Source: Boesenbergia rotunda | Taxonomy: Eukaryota; Streptophyta; Magnoliopsida; Zingiberales; Zingiberaceae | Reading direction: 5' to 3' | Length of the DNA: 64,000 nucleotides | NCBI GenBank assembly: GCA_024364735.1 | Contig: JAGFNQ010004756.1 | Span: 184,018 to 248,017, forward strand | Shown: positions 1 through 11,508 of the stretch, piece by piece | Layout of the letters: each line of letters starts with the position of its first letter | Position numbering within the stretch: the stretch's first letter is position 1 | The notes under the pieces: generated by a model | Database searches by the model: none | Told to the model about the DNA's origin: nothing | Seen by the model: the letters and a program-made list of their open reading frames with translations, nothing else | Position numbers and translations under genes: made by a program

Positions 1-1830
1 CATATGCAATGCAAACAATGTATGGATCCTATCCCAAGGCATCCCACACCTAACCCTCCAAGTTAGGACTTTTCATCAAAATCGGGCTTTTTAAAGCTTC
101 TCCAAAGCTCCCCCTACATTGGACTTACAAAGGCTTTTTAAGAACCTCTCCAAGGTTCCCCTCACGCCAAGAATGGAGCAACCATGCTCTCCCTTAATCT
201 CAGATCCCCCTAAACCTAGGGTTTCCTGCAAAGGCGTGTTTGCTTTCCCAAATTAAACCCAACACTTCTCCCCCTTTACCTAACATCAAAAAGAACCCAA
301 CAATATCACAATTATTGGTTCTTTTAATCCCTAATGACCATAAACAATGTGTACTAGCCCTCATACACTTGTTTTGCATCATTTGAACACAAATCAGCTG
401 CTGGATACCCACACCAGCCCTGACTAGTCGACTACCCCCCAGGGCAGTCGACTGATACTCTGAAAATCAGCTTTTCTGGCCAAATTCAGAAATGCGCCAG
501 AAATTCCATAAATCTCCAAAAATTCTCAAATTTTGTGTAGAACTTTGTGGTACCTATACCTACTTGGAAAAATTACATTCAACCATGTATCTATCACCAT
601 TCCCAAGTTTGACACAAAATCCAAAATTTTCTATGAAAATTAAGGCAAACAAGAGGCAACCTCCCCTTAATCTATGCATTTTCCCAATTTTCAATTTACC
701 TAGGTTAAGTTCTACCTAACTTAACACCATAACACCGGTTAAGTTCTACCCACTTAACACACAAGTTCTTCCTCCTTTGACACCATCAAGGATTGCCCCA
801 AGCAACCTTACCCCTAGTGCCATAAAGAACTTAACAAAACCCGGAAAAATTTAAAAAGTTTGCAAGCACATTTGCTAGGATATACCCTATCCTAGAAAAA
901 TATGATATCATGAAGAATATCAAATGTGCTTGACTTTTGGTACATCCTCTAATTTCCTAAAAAGTTTGGCATTTGGTATCAACTTTCAAATCCATCTATA
1001 ATTCCATGTGTTTGCCAAGACTAACCATTATAATTTGACACATGAAATTGTCCTCAACTTTCCTCCTTTTTATTTCTTAATCCTAAATTCATATGGGAAA
1101 CTTATCAATCTTCCTTGATTTTCAAGATATCAATAAAGCCTTATTAAATCATGGGATAACACTTTATTCAAGGAATATGAAATCATAATTAAGAATTTTA
1201 ATCCAAAGTCATATCATATAATCCAATTTTGAAATTTCTCACTATCCAATATGTCTTTTATCCTTAAACCTACGGATCAGTCGACTGCCCCTGGGGCAGA
1301 CGACTGGCAAATCTTACAGAATGTTTCTGGGTTGAGATCAGTCGACTGCCCCCCAGGGCAGTCGACTAATACCTGAATTTTAGGTTTTCAGTCCAATTTC
1401 AGAAATACCTAAATAATTCCATAAATTTCCAAAAATTCTGAAATTTCGTGAAGATATTTGTGGAACCTATGTCTACTTGGAAAAAATATATTTCCAAACA
1501 AATATACTCCAAACCCCAAGATTGGCACGCAACTCAACTTCTCTTAAATTGTATCATTTAAACTTCTCCCAAAAGTCCTAATTGTGGCATTTCCTTGATA
1601 TATCTTCTAATACCTGACCATGATTCATTTCTATCAATGAATTATATGGTTTTCACACATTAAAAACTAATTTTTATCAAATATAATCTATTTTCATCTT
1701 TTTCTCCATAATTCTCCTTTTATTGTGTCAATTCTCTAGGATTAAGACTTACCCAAGTCTTCCAACCCTTTTAGCACATTTCCTAGTCCACCTAGACTTC
1801 CTAGAGAACCCATCTCATGAGATCCATTTA

Positions 1831-2774
1831 TCATGGACCCCAAAGGCTCCTAGAGCTCCCCCTTGAGCTCTTAGCCCTAGCCACCTCCCTAGGTGACTCA
1901 ATCCACACTAGGCCACACCGGTGAGCCCCCGGTGATTCTTGGCCTACAAATCTAACATTCTTAACCTTGGACTCCTTGTCCTTGGTTAAGTCATTTTCTT
2001 TCCCTTTGAATGACACCCCCTTACCATTTTCGGACTTCTCCTTCTTGCTATAATTATATGTTTCCCTAGCATACTTCTTTTCCTTGGTATTGGAAACCTT
2101 AGACCGGTATCCTAAACTCGATCTATCATAGTTGGATTTTATACTACTCAACACCATATCTAAACCCTTTGATCCAACCGTGAATCTTTCTAGGGTCTTT
2201 TTCAATGTATCAAGCCTTGCCCTCAAGGCTTGATTTTCCCTTTCCAAGTTTCTAACTTTAGTGTCCATATCTCCACTTTAGAATTCCTAGACCTACCCGC
2301 CTTTCTAGGCATATGCCTCCCCTTCTTGGGATTTATGCCTTGATCCTTAGGTACAACGGTCTTGGGTTTTTTATGATGCATGCTTTTCCTAGGGTTTTGA
2401 TCTACTTTGTTAACCCTACTCCTATCATTGTATTTAAAATCATGATTGTGCACAAGTAAGCAATTTTCATTAATCCTAGTATGCATGGAGGAATACTTAA
2501 CATTATTTTTAATATGCATGGAGGAACTCAAATTTGAATTACATTTTAACTTAAGGTTAGGAATTACCTCCCTTACCTTTGGAACACCTCCTTGTTGTAA
2601 ACTTCTTTTCTTTCTCTCCTCCTTCTCCCATCTTCTTAGATGCTCCATTTTCTTGAACTTTCCACTCCTTGGGCATTTCGTGTGGTAGTGTTCTAGCTCA
2701 CCACACGTGAAGCATTTATTTTTTTTCGTTCGAATTTCTTCTAATATTTTCTTCGTTCGAAATTCTTCTAACAT
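1831..2774 (-). pseudogene. Element A gag, C-terminal part (copia-type, CCHC)
   Basis: Two overlapping reading frames (2223-2774 and 1831-2268) together give the C-terminal half of a copia-type gag. The zinc knuckle CFTCGELEHYHTKC is visible, followed by a basic Lys/Arg/Asn-rich region and a coiled-coil segment (LERENQALRARLDTLKKTLE). The change of frame near 2230-2260 marks a frameshift. Compared with C2, about 60 residues including the first zinc knuckle are missing at the B junction and are replaced by a short repetitive sequence. The N-terminal half lies on the other side of B at 9743-10300. Confidence 0.75.
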
Positions 2775-2808
2775 TTTTTCGTTCGAATTTCTTCGAATTT
2801 TCTTCTCG
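2715..2808. repeat. Short tandem repeat at the A/B junction
   Basis: Three imperfect units of about 27-30 bp carry the core TTCGTTCGAATTTCTTC. The tract lies exactly where the reading frame of A gag leaves the family consensus and B begins. It looks like local duplication at the insertion or deletion breakpoint. Confidence 0.6.
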
Positions 2809-2927
2809 TTGATCGAGGTTGGTGCAACACCACTCTACAAATATTTTTCTTTTATCCCACACTATTAATCGAAGACCAAGTCTTGGGACAAAGTTTTTTT
2901 TATCTCTTTTTCAGATAAAAATTCCTA

Positions 2928-4537
2928 ATGGCCATGCAAGAAGGATTCAGCACAGCCAGACCTCCACTTTTCAGAGGAGAAGACTTTTCTTACTGGAAAA
3001 GTCGAATGGAGGTCCACCTGAAAACTCAGGTGGACATGTGGATCATCATCCAGTCCGGACTGGAGATCCCAAAGAACGGTGAAGGAGTACCTCAGACCTA
3101 CTCTGAATTGGACACCACTCTGAAACGCAAAATAGAAGCCGATGCAAAGGCAACTTAGACCCTACAATGCGGTTTAACAAAAAGGAACTGAACCGGGTGG
3201 GTCCTTTCAACAGTGCCAAGGAGCTGTGGGCAAAATTGATCGAGCTGCATGAAGGAACATCAGACACTAGGATCAGCAAGAGAGATCTGCTCCTAAACAA
3301 GCTGTATACCATCAAAATGACCGACAGCGAGACGGCAGCGCAGCTTCACGCCCGAATCCAAGAACTTATGAACGGTCTACATACTATTGGTCACAAGGTC
3401 GAAAACCGTGACTTAATAAGGTACGCACTAAATGCTTTCCCAAGAAACACTTTGTGGGCATCTATGGTAGATGCATACAAAGTTTCAAGGGATCTTTCAA
3501 AAATAAAGTTAGATGAACTTTTTTCTGAACTAGAATTACACGAACAGACTAACTGCAATATGGCCGAGAAAAGTATTGCCTTTGTTGCAGGAAAAACTGG
3601 AAGAACAACAAAGAAGAAGCCTCAACCTGAACCCGAGTCTAACTCAGACTCAGACTCAGAAGACGAAGAAGGAGATCGACCTGAGCTGGTCCGACTGGCC
3701 CGAAGCTACTATAAAAAATTGAAGAACCAAACCAACAGACGGAAAACAAGCCGAAGAAAGGACGAACCAGCTGAACCCGCAAGTGACAAAAACAAGCCCA
3801 ACGTGACCTGCTACGAGTGCAAGAAGAAGGGCCACTACAAGACGGAGTGTCCGAACCTAAAGGAGACCAAGAAGACAAGAAGAAAGAAAGCCCTCCAAGC
3901 AACCTGGGACGAATCTTCCTCAGAAGAAGAAGAAGAAGCACCCCAGTCAAACCTACTAGCCCTGACCGCCTCAGAAGAAGTCGAGACCGAGTCAGAATCA
4001 GAACAGAACGACGGCAGACTAACCTTTTCAGAAGACGACGAAATCAAGGTAAGTGGTTTCAGTAGAAGTCAGTTAAATGAACTTATTTCGTATCTTTCTC
4101 GAGATTTGGCGAAAGCCAAACTCCGAATCGAATCCCTCCGACAGGAAGTAAAACTCCTGAAAGAGGGAGCTGATTCTAAACCCTTAACCGAGAAGGTTCA
4201 AGAAGGAACTCCTACTCAAGTTGAAAAACTTGAGAAAGAGAACTCCTCCCTGAAAACTCAGGTTAAGGATCTTAGATCAGCCTTAGAACGATTCACCTCT
4301 GGTTCCAAGAATCTTGAAATGATTCTTGGAAAACAGAAGTCAGTTCTAAATCGATCCGGACTTGGATATAGAACCAAATCTAGACAAAGATCCTATTTTG
4401 CTGTACTGAACCAGTCCAGACCAAAAGTTCAAGCATGGGTACCAAAACTATGTCCTGAACCAACAAACTGGATCAAATCAATATTGGATCCCCAAGGACA
4501 AGATTCACATCTTGCCAAACTATTATCGTGGCTATAG
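2928..4537 (+). pseudogene. Element B gag (copia-type, UBN2-like, one CCHC knuckle), broken
   Basis: The protein opens with the pattern usual for copia gags (FSTARPPLFRGEDFSYWKSR), then a UBN2-type region rich in Leu and charged residues, including FPRNTLWASMVDAYKVSRDL. A zinc knuckle CYECKKKGHYKTEC follows, then acidic Ser/Glu stretches, a coiled coil and a C-terminal AWVPK motif. In autonomous copia polyproteins this motif lies just before protease, so the ORF looks like a copia polyprotein cut off before pol. An in-frame TAG at 3156-3158 and a one-base frameshift in the A-run near 3177-3183 break it. From 3167 to 4537 it is fully open (456 codons). Known role of the family: particle assembly and RNA packaging. 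Confidence 0.85.
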
Positions 4538-5368
4538 TCCAGGGGGAGCCAAATTGAAAACAATATTTATTATTAGATAGAATTCAATTCTTGATTGAAA
4601 TTTGCTTGCTTGAGTGTTTATTTAAATTCCTGCAAATTACCATGCTTAGACTTAGGAATGATTAGTATAAGGACTGAACAAACTTAACTGAAACTTGACA
4701 ACATAGTATTGGGTGGAGGTGAGATGATAGTACGTTAGGAAAATCAATTCTAATAAGGTCAAGTTTACTTGGTCTCTTTAGACTGATGAAACTAGCCGAA
4801 GCTACCGATCCAAGACCCAAACTAGTTAGACCAGAATTTTTCAAAGATTAATTTTGAAAATGAAATTTCATTAAAAGGCTTTGTCAAGGAAAGGGTTGAT
4901 GATCCAATAAGGCTACGGCCAAAGAAGGCCTAGTGCCTCGCCAAGACCTGGAAGCAAATTTTTAAAATTCAAATTCAAATTATTCTTTGTCAAATTCAAA
5001 TCTAACATAAATTTTCAGTTATTTGTAGATTTAAAGTGTCTTTTCAAAATAAATTTATTTGTTTACAAAATTAATTACGTTTTTCAAAACAAATCATGTT
5101 TTTCGAAAATTCTTTTATCAAAACCTGTCTCACAAAACATGTAAAGCTAACGTGATTGATAACCCTAGATTTGGTGAGACAACAAACTTAATGAAAATTC
5201 ATTTAATAACTGCACTTTTGTTTTCATTCAGTTTAGAACGGCACTGACTTAACTCTAGGCAAACCATGGTTAAAAACAGTCGAATCTGGTCAAACCATGG
5301 TTAAAAATAGTCAAATCAAGTCAAATCTAGTCAAATATAGTCTTTTAGGGTAAAAAACAGTCGTTCAG

Positions 5369-5701
5369 GGCGCCCAAACCCTTGCGGGCACCCCGAGGCT
5401 GGTCAAAAGCATCTTTCTGTCACTGCATGCTGACCAGGGCGCCCGGGTGCTCCCGGGCACCCCCGTATAGTCCTTCAACGGCAGAAAGTTGCCAAAAGGC
5501 AGCCACAGCCCTGGCCAGGGTGCCCTCACCAGGCGGGGCGCCTAGGCCATCTAGGGCGCCCTCACACTACAGGGCGCCCGAAACTGCCCTATAAAAGGGG
5601 CTCCATACCCCCTTCTTCTCCTCACACTCAAACTTCTACTTCTCTTCAACTCTCTACCCTCCAAGAGATCTAGCAACCCTCTCGAGCTCTCATCTTCAAC
5701 A
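5369..5701 (+). promoter_or_regulatory. Internal promoter-like region of B: GGGCGCCC cluster plus TATA box
   Basis: At least seven copies of AGGGCGCCC or close variants occur between 5369 and 5580. They are followed at once by a TATA box (TATAAAAG, 5590-5597), a CT-rich leader and an ATG at 5702. The same palindrome is repeated upstream of the TATA-like box in the LTR of B. The promoter role is inferred from this arrangement. Confidence 0.6.
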
Positions 5702-6941
5702 ATGCCTCCCCGAGCAGCCCGGTATAATTTTTTAATTAAGTTAAATTTCTTTAAATGCAATTCCTTCATACTTTCTTTAAATGCATATTCCTTCTCTTAG
5801 AAGACGCCGACCAAACCAGGCAGAACCCGGTACCCAACCTAGTCCTGATCCTAGGTTTCCGAATTTAGAACTATGTAATAAGTTCGCTCGTACAACCTAT
5901 AAACCTATCAAGACGAGCTACTTGAATAGATAATTTTTCACCCAATCCTGTCCCTTAGCAAAGAACGTTATAAACTTTTATCAACTTGACAATCTCGTAT
6001 TCTGCACCCATCCAATAAACACGTCCTTATGTGCAGAATTTTACAACAACATAATTAGACAGGATAGTCTCATGTTCGTCACCACTGTCCAAGGAATTCC
6101 CTTGACAATCACACCTACACTACTCAACCGATTTCTAGGACTACGACTCTCGCAGTCCACCTTCTGTTGTTACCCTCCTAGGGAGCCTCCCTTTGATGCT
6201 CCCTATTCTCACATTACCTTATATACGTTACACTCCTACTTCTTTAGGCAACCCCTGGCCAGACGATTTCAGTCTGTCGACCTACAGGTCCAGGACTACG
6301 CTCTATATAGAGTAGTAGTCCGATGTATTCTGCCATTATCTACTAGAGACGTCGCTACTATGCGACCATTTCACACCTTCCTCCTATATGCCTTGATCCA
6401 TCAGCTAGACATCGACATAGGACTTCATATGTTTCATGCTATCCAACACGCTTCCAGTATTACCACGCAAGGGCGAGTACGCACACCCTACTGCCATATC
6501 ATCACGTCCATCTTACATCACCACGGTCGGAACATCACAGAGGGGGAGATGGTCGATTTGACCGATTACGATGAGATAGGCTATAGAAACTTCTCCCTAG
6601 CCGGTATAGAGGTGTCCGGTACCGGGGTCTTGTCCTGGAGACGTCAGAGAGCAGCTCCCCAGATCGACTCAGACGAGGAGGTTGAGGTCGACGTCGGGGA
6701 TCTGGCAGCAGCAGCCCGAGCACACATAGACGAGCCTCCACCACCGACCCTCGATCAGCGCCTCACACAGATATAGACGGAGATCCACAGTCTCCGAGAG
6801 GAGGTCGAGGCCTATCACATCGAGCAGATGGACGCTCGTAGAGCCGATCGAGAAGTGGCTGATGCACGATACATTGAGATGATGGCACGATTCGATTCAT
6901 GGCAGCCTGGCTCATCTGACCACCCTGGCCCTTCTTCATAG
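5702..6941 (+). pseudogene. Element B second gene: plant-transposon-protein-like, two exons
   Basis: Exon 1 is only 20 nt (5702-5721, MPPRAA plus part of Arg). The intron is 5722-5800 with GT...AG ends, and exon 2 starts at 5801. The product has a basic N terminus (RRRRPNQ), a central globular region and a C-terminal coiled coil after an acidic and Pro-rich linker. The pattern LLNRFLGL ... VVVRCILPLSTRD ... FLLYALIHQLDIDIG resembles the family called putative plant transposon protein (Transposase_32), common in plant LTR elements and of unknown function. It is clearly homologous to the second gene of C4 (shared SLAGIE, CHI and FLG motifs). In-frame stops TAA 5931-5933 and TAG 6774-6776 interrupt it; otherwise the frame is open for 387 codons. 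It lies where pol would be. Confidence 0.7.
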
Positions 6942-8303
6942 TTAGACTATTTCTGCATTGTACTAAGTAACCAAAACATGACTTATGTTTGACGCTACTG
7001 TACCTCTGTTTGACTAGTTAACCTACTCTGTTTGACTACTTATTTAACTTGAGTATCTAATCATGGCTGTGCTTAGTAGAATAGGCTTAGTCAACTAGTG
7101 GTTCTCTTACTTAAAATCAGTTTTTTACCTTTTGAAATGGTTTTCAAAATCAGTCTTTATTCAGTTTTGAAAAAGCCTTTTAAAATAAATTTTTTACTTA
7201 GTTTTATTTTCAAAACTACCCCTTTCAAAACTAGGGCTTTTTCGTAAATGGACTTAGCCTAGGCCCTAACCCTAGAAATGCATGCACCTATAGACTTAGA
7301 AGCCAGCATCTCACAAGCACCTTAGGGTACTTTTGATTGATAACCTAGAATGGGTTGAGATGCTTAGGTCTTTGCCTTAATTCAAGATACTTTAAGTCAG
7401 TGCATCTGCAGTAATTGGGGCACTAAATACAACTTATACAGTAATCAAGTTAAGTGTCAAGTTTAGAAAATCTAACTTGAACAGAACACTTAACTTGACT
7501 AACCCTAGCGAAAACTACTGTTTATAACAGTCAGTAAGTAGCTAATTGGGTTAGACAGGACCCTAAACGAAAAATTAACACTGATTTGATTGAGGTCATA
7601 TCTTGAATTGGTTCAGTACAAGCAAATTATGCAGTTTACTTTTTCTCTATTATGCAATCTGTATGTTTGCTATATTTCTTTATTTTTGATATATGGCAAA
7701 GGGGGAGAGATAGGAAAGGAATCCTTTATTCAAAAAGTTTTTAAGCTTTCAAATTTTTCTAACTTCTAAGCTTTCAAAATTTTTCTAACTTCTAAGCTTT
7801 CAAAATATTTCTAATTTTTAAGCTTTTAAAATTTTTCTAACTTCTAAGCTTTCAAAATATTTCTAACTTCTAGCTTTCAAAATTTCTCTAAACTTCTAAA
7901 GCTTTGAAAAACCTTCTAAGTACTTTAGAAACTCAAGTTTTTTTAAGTACTCAAGTTTTTCAAGAAAAGTTCTAAGTGTTTGAAATCCTACTAAGTACCT
8001 TAAACTTAAAGTTTTCATGTACTTTAAACTTAGAGTTTTCAAAACTGATTGAGCACTTTAAAACTTGAGGCTTCAAAAGTTTTCAAAATCTTTAAATTTT
8101 TTACAAGTACAAATTTTCCAAAGTGCACAACCAAAATCATGATTGAAAATTTTGACTCTAAAGCATTTTTTTTACAAAACTAAAAACCCCCACGAATTTT
8201 TGAAAAATCAAGGGGGAGATTCCTTCCAGGGGGAGGGAACTAAATCTGCTATGATTAACTTAACTTTTTGAATCGGGTTGCCATAAATCAAAAAGGGGGA
8301 GAT
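6942..8303 (+). other. Element B 3' non-coding region with tandem repeats and polypurine tract
   Basis: No gene is seen. About five imperfect units of roughly 33 bp carrying AAGCTTTCAAAATTTTTCTA lie at 7738-7900. Further T/A-rich direct repeats of an ACTTTAAACTT type follow to 8060. Two purine-rich stretches (around 8212-8232 and 8291-8303) end the region; the second directly abuts the LTR and is the likely polypurine tract. Confidence 0.7.
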
Positions 8304-8410
8304 TGTTGGTGCAGACAGCACCCAAGTCAAACCTATGTTTTGATAAATGGCAAAGGGTTCAAAAGTTAAGTCTTATTTGTTTTTCTAACATGTTACTCAA
8401 GTGTGCAGGA

Positions 8411-8690
8411 AAAGCCCTAGCGAAGGACTGCTAGGCAACTGGCAAAGGAATGCCAAGAGACAAAGACCTAGTGAAGGACTACTAGGCAACTAGCGAAGGG
8501 CTGCTAGTCACAAAGACCTAGTGAAGGACTACTAGGCAACTAGCGAAGGGCTGCTAGTCACCAAGTCCTAGTGAAGGACTACTAGGCAACTAGCGAAGGG
8601 CTGCTAGTCAACAAGACCTAGCGAAGGAATGCTAGGCACCAGGCAAAGGACAGCCTGGTACTGAAGTCCTGGCGAAGGACTGCTGGGTAA
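8411..8690 (+). repeat. 50-bp tandem repeat in the B LTR
   Basis: Units begin near 8411, 8461, 8511, 8561 and 8611. The central ones are almost identical (GTGAAGGACTACTAGGCAAC core), and the outer ones are diverged and truncated. This is a minisatellite of about five units in the U3 part of the LTR. Confidence 0.85.
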
Positions 8691-8954
8691 AAGTCCAACC
8701 AGAGGAGCCGGTTGGCGACAGGTAAACTCTCCTGAGAGGAGTAGGTGAGGACGCGTTCTCCGTTGAGGGAACAGTAGGCGTCGGTTCGACCTAGGGCTCC
8801 ATTTTGGAGACCCAAAGTCAGAACCAAGACAGCTAAGGCTGTATAAAACTAACAACTTACTGCTTTATGTTGTTTTCGGACTAACCCTGGATGCAGGACC
8901 AAAGGAACGAGTGTCTGCAGCTCAGAGAGCCTCAAAGGAGTGAGGCAGCAGCTG

Positions 8955-9330
8955 AGTAGGGCGCCCTGAGTGTCCAGGGCGCCCCCAAGGTGAACATGAA
9001 ACAAATGAAGCAAAAAGGAGCTTCGGCTGAATACTGGCCGGGGCGCCCCCAGCAGCCAGGGCGCCCCCAGCAGTCAGGGCGCCCTCAGCGCCCAGGGCGC
9101 CCCCAGCCACCAGGGCACCCCGCGCCTGAAGACAGCGATGAGGATAAGCCTCATCCAGCCGATACTCCCGCTGAAAAGGTCAGCCAGGGCGCCCTCAGCT
9201 TCCAGGGCGCCCCCGTCAAGGACTTATCCCGATTTTGAAGGGATAACTCGCTGACCGCGAAATGAGCGGATCACAGGCCACGTGGAGGGCGCCCCCGTGC
9301 TCCAAGGCGCCCTCAGAACCCTATAACAGG
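8955..9330 (+). promoter_or_regulatory. B LTR promoter region: GGGCGCCC array and TATA-like box
   Basis: About ten GGGCGCCC-like copies lie between 8958 and 9312. A TATA-like sequence (CTATAACAGG, about 9321-9330) follows. The arrangement repeats that of the internal region at 5369-5597. Confidence 0.55.
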
Positions 9331-9742
9331 CCCTCGACCCCTCAAGCCTGAACACAACTTCTTCCAACGCTGTTACGTTCTTCTGCTCCTGCGCTTCGCC
9401 CCAGAAACCTTCCAACTCGACACGAAAGCGCCGACGACGTCCCTCTGCTCCGAGAAACATCCGATATCGGACGTCGGTAACGAAGAACTGATTTTTCATT
9501 TCTATTATACTATTACTGTACTACAATTGTAAACTTTTGTAAGAATCTTTGCGCGATTATAGAATTGCCCTCAGTAAACGGTCAACGACCGTGGGCCTTA
9601 GAGTAGGAGTCGACCCAGGCTCCGAACCAAGTAAAATCCCTGTGTTTGCGATTGTTCTTATTCCGCTGCATACTTACTCTAATTCACTTCCGAAAATTTT
9701 TCACGATATTCACCCCCCTCTATCGTGTATCTCGATCCAACA

Positions 9743-10300
9743 CCTTTTTCTTTGCTTTGATGGAGGTTGAAGCTTCTCTTTGCTCTTGTATTGATGAGGG
9801 TCTCTCCTTCCCCTCAAATTTTGAACTTGACACCTCTTCTTCTTCTCTTGATGAGGTGGTGACCTCTTCTATCTTTTTCTCACTTGAAGATGTAGATGAT
9901 TCAATTCTCTCCTCTTCTTGAATCATGGAGCTTACTTCATTGGATTCTTCTATTAGTTGAGCTTGGATGGTGTTCTTATGAAAATCTTCTATCTTGTTCC
10001 ACAATTTATGAACATTTTCATATGCCCCTACACCACTCAAGACATTGTTAGGCAAAATATTAACCAATACATCAATTACCTTCTTATTTTCCCTCGATTG
10101 ATTTTGTTGCTCTTGATTCCAATATATAGGCCTAAGCTTCTTCCCGTGCTTATCCTTTGGAATTTCGAAGGGTTCTTCAAGCGCAATCCTAAGGTCTCAC
10201 TCCATTCCGAACCATATTTCTATCCTTGTCATCCAATATCCGAAATCTTCATGGTCGTAGGGGGTGGAGTGTAAATGTCATCTCCTAGCTTATCTTCCAT
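9743..10300 (-). pseudogene. Element A gag, N-terminal part
   Basis: From an ATG at 10300 this encodes the N-terminal half of the A gag, including LPNNVLSGVGAYENVHKLWN, which matches LPNDIISGVGEYQNAHELRN in C4 and LPSYIVSNVGEYKNAYELWK in C2. A Glu/Ser-rich acidic region follows up to a KAKKK motif at the B junction. The first 80 codons need frame changes, so this part is also decayed. The C-terminal remainder is at 1831-2774. Confidence 0.75.
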
Positions 10301-10360
10301 TGTTCTTCCCTCTAGCTTACTTTGCTCCTTTGGCGATTAGACCAATGAGAGCGGTCCTTC

Positions 10361-10372
10361 GCTCTGATACCA
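10361..10372 (-). other. Primer binding site of element A
   Basis: The plus strand reads GCTCTGATACCA, the complement of TGGTATCAGAGC, which pairs with the 3' end of plant initiator tRNA-Met. It is two bases from the LTR edge. Confidence 0.85.
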
Positions 10373-10374
10373 CT

Positions 10375-11508
10375 TGAAAGATCGTTGACGGTTGCTAGAG
10401 GGGGGTGAATAGCAATTCTCGGCTTTCTTTGACCTACGTTGTTAGTTGCGCAAGCGGAAATACAAACAAAACAATAAACAATAAGAAAGCAATGCTAACA
10501 AGACCGATTTACTTGGTATCCACCCATAAAGGTGACTAATCCAAGAATCCTTCGGTGGATCACTCCCCGGATAACCTCCGGCTAGCCCTTATCGCTCCTT
10601 GTGGGTGGACAAACCTCGCCACAACACCTCGACAATATCTGAGCACCAAGACTACTATTTGACCTTTAACGAAACCAAATTCGTCAAACCTTTCAGCTAG
10701 CACGAAGTCCTCTTAAATAGAACTAAGGCTGAAAACCCTCGCCACCTGGGCAGTCGACTGCCCCCAACCAAATCTGATCGTTACACGCCTAACGTTCAAA
10801 TTTTAGCTGCTACCAGTCGACTGCTCCCAGGGCAGTCGACTAGTCCAGGGTCCAGAACCTACTGTGAGTTTCTGTTTGTGCTGGCAGTCGACTGTTATAA
10901 CACCAGTCGACTGCCCAACCTCTACAAACACTCTTCCTCACTCTATTGACCCTCATCGACTTGTGCCTTCAAGCATACTCCCTTGGCTTGCTCATTGAAG
11001 TCCTCTTCCACCGGCTATCGTCCCTCGGATATGCACGCAAGTCCTTGAATTGCCTCCATGCCACCCTTCACGTGTGTCCTTTGAAGTCCACTTCTCAGCT
11101 TGCCCTTGGAGTCATCTTCCCTCGGCTCTCGTCCCTTTACGACTTTGTTGACTCTTCACCAGCAGCCTTGACTATTGCCCTCGCGCTCTCTTCGTCTTCG
11201 GCCCTCGTCCCTCGGATGCACACAAGCCTCCAGCTTGTCTCCATGCCATCCTTCATGTACGCTTCGAAGTCCACGCCCCTCGGCTCATCATCCCTACTAT
11301 ACCAAGGTCCCTCGGGTGCACACAAGCCTCTAGCTTATCTCCATGCTACCCTTCACCTTACCGAAGCCGTCCAGCTAAGTCCATATGTGTAACCTGTACA
11401 TCCTGCATACTCAAATACACATATTAGATCACAAGGGAAAACCTAACTTAAACCCTTTGCCCAAACATCAAAACACATGATCACTCCGGACCATAGATTG
11501 CCCCAACA
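10375..11508 (-). repeat. Element A 5' LTR
   Basis: In element orientation it runs from TGTTGGGGCAATC (ending at 11508) to ATCTTTCA (10375). It carries CAGTCGACTG palindromes (about 10747-10915), the GGGGGGTGAATAG signature near its 3' end and runs of Leu/Pro/Ser-rich spurious ORFs. It is 1,134 bp long, close to the C2 and C4 LTRs. Confidence 0.85.

Larger units (their letters stand above)
2815..9742 (+). mobile_element. Element B: non-autonomous LTR element with gag plus a second gene, 5' LTR missing
   Basis: The order is gag (2928-4537), spacer, a second gene with its own promoter-like region (5369-6941), spacer, polypurine tract (about 8291-8303, aaaaaggggga) and a 3' LTR (8304-9742). No recognisable 5' LTR or TGGTATCAGAGC primer site precedes gag, so B is 5' truncated; the left boundary is approximate. 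No pol domains are seen. B sits inside the gag gene of A. The 4538-5368 stretch between gag and the internal promoter is AT-rich with no gene; faint tandem AGTCAAATC-type repeats occur near 5270-5345. Confidence 0.8.
8304..9742 (+). repeat. Element B 3' LTR
   Basis: The LTR runs from TGTTGG to CCAACA, a perfect terminal inverted hexamer, directly after the polypurine tract. Inside are a 50-bp tandem array, a cluster of GGGCGCCC palindromes and a TATA-like box. The end carries the CACCCCCCTCTA-type motif seen before the 3' end of all LTRs in this window. No second copy is present to compare. Confidence 0.85.
1..11508 (-). mobile_element. Element A: gag-only LTR retrotransposon, minus strand, split by element B
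   Basis: The 5' LTR (10375-11508), a tRNA-iMet-type primer binding site and a broken gag gene are visible. The window opens in the 3' internal region: its first bases match the stretch about 125 bp inside the polypurine tract of element C2, so the 3' LTR lies off the left edge. No protease, integrase or reverse transcriptase is seen. The gag is of copia type with zinc knuckles. Positions 1-1830 hold only AT-rich non-coding sequence with two CAGTCGACTG clusters (about 427-460 and 1275-1370). Element B is inserted inside gag. On the right the LTR abuts a truncated C2 LTR, so A probably inserted into C2; the first right-flank bases are gattg, and the left flank is outside the window. Confidence 0.8.

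Noticed and set aside
427..1370. CRISPR-like spaced repeats of CAGTCGACTG
   Set aside because: The repeats are short palindromes at irregular spacing, shared among LTR element copies in a plant genome.
6072..6776. Treating the 234-codon ORF as a host gene
   Set aside because: It lies inside element B between gag and the polypurine tract and has a homologue in the same place in C4.
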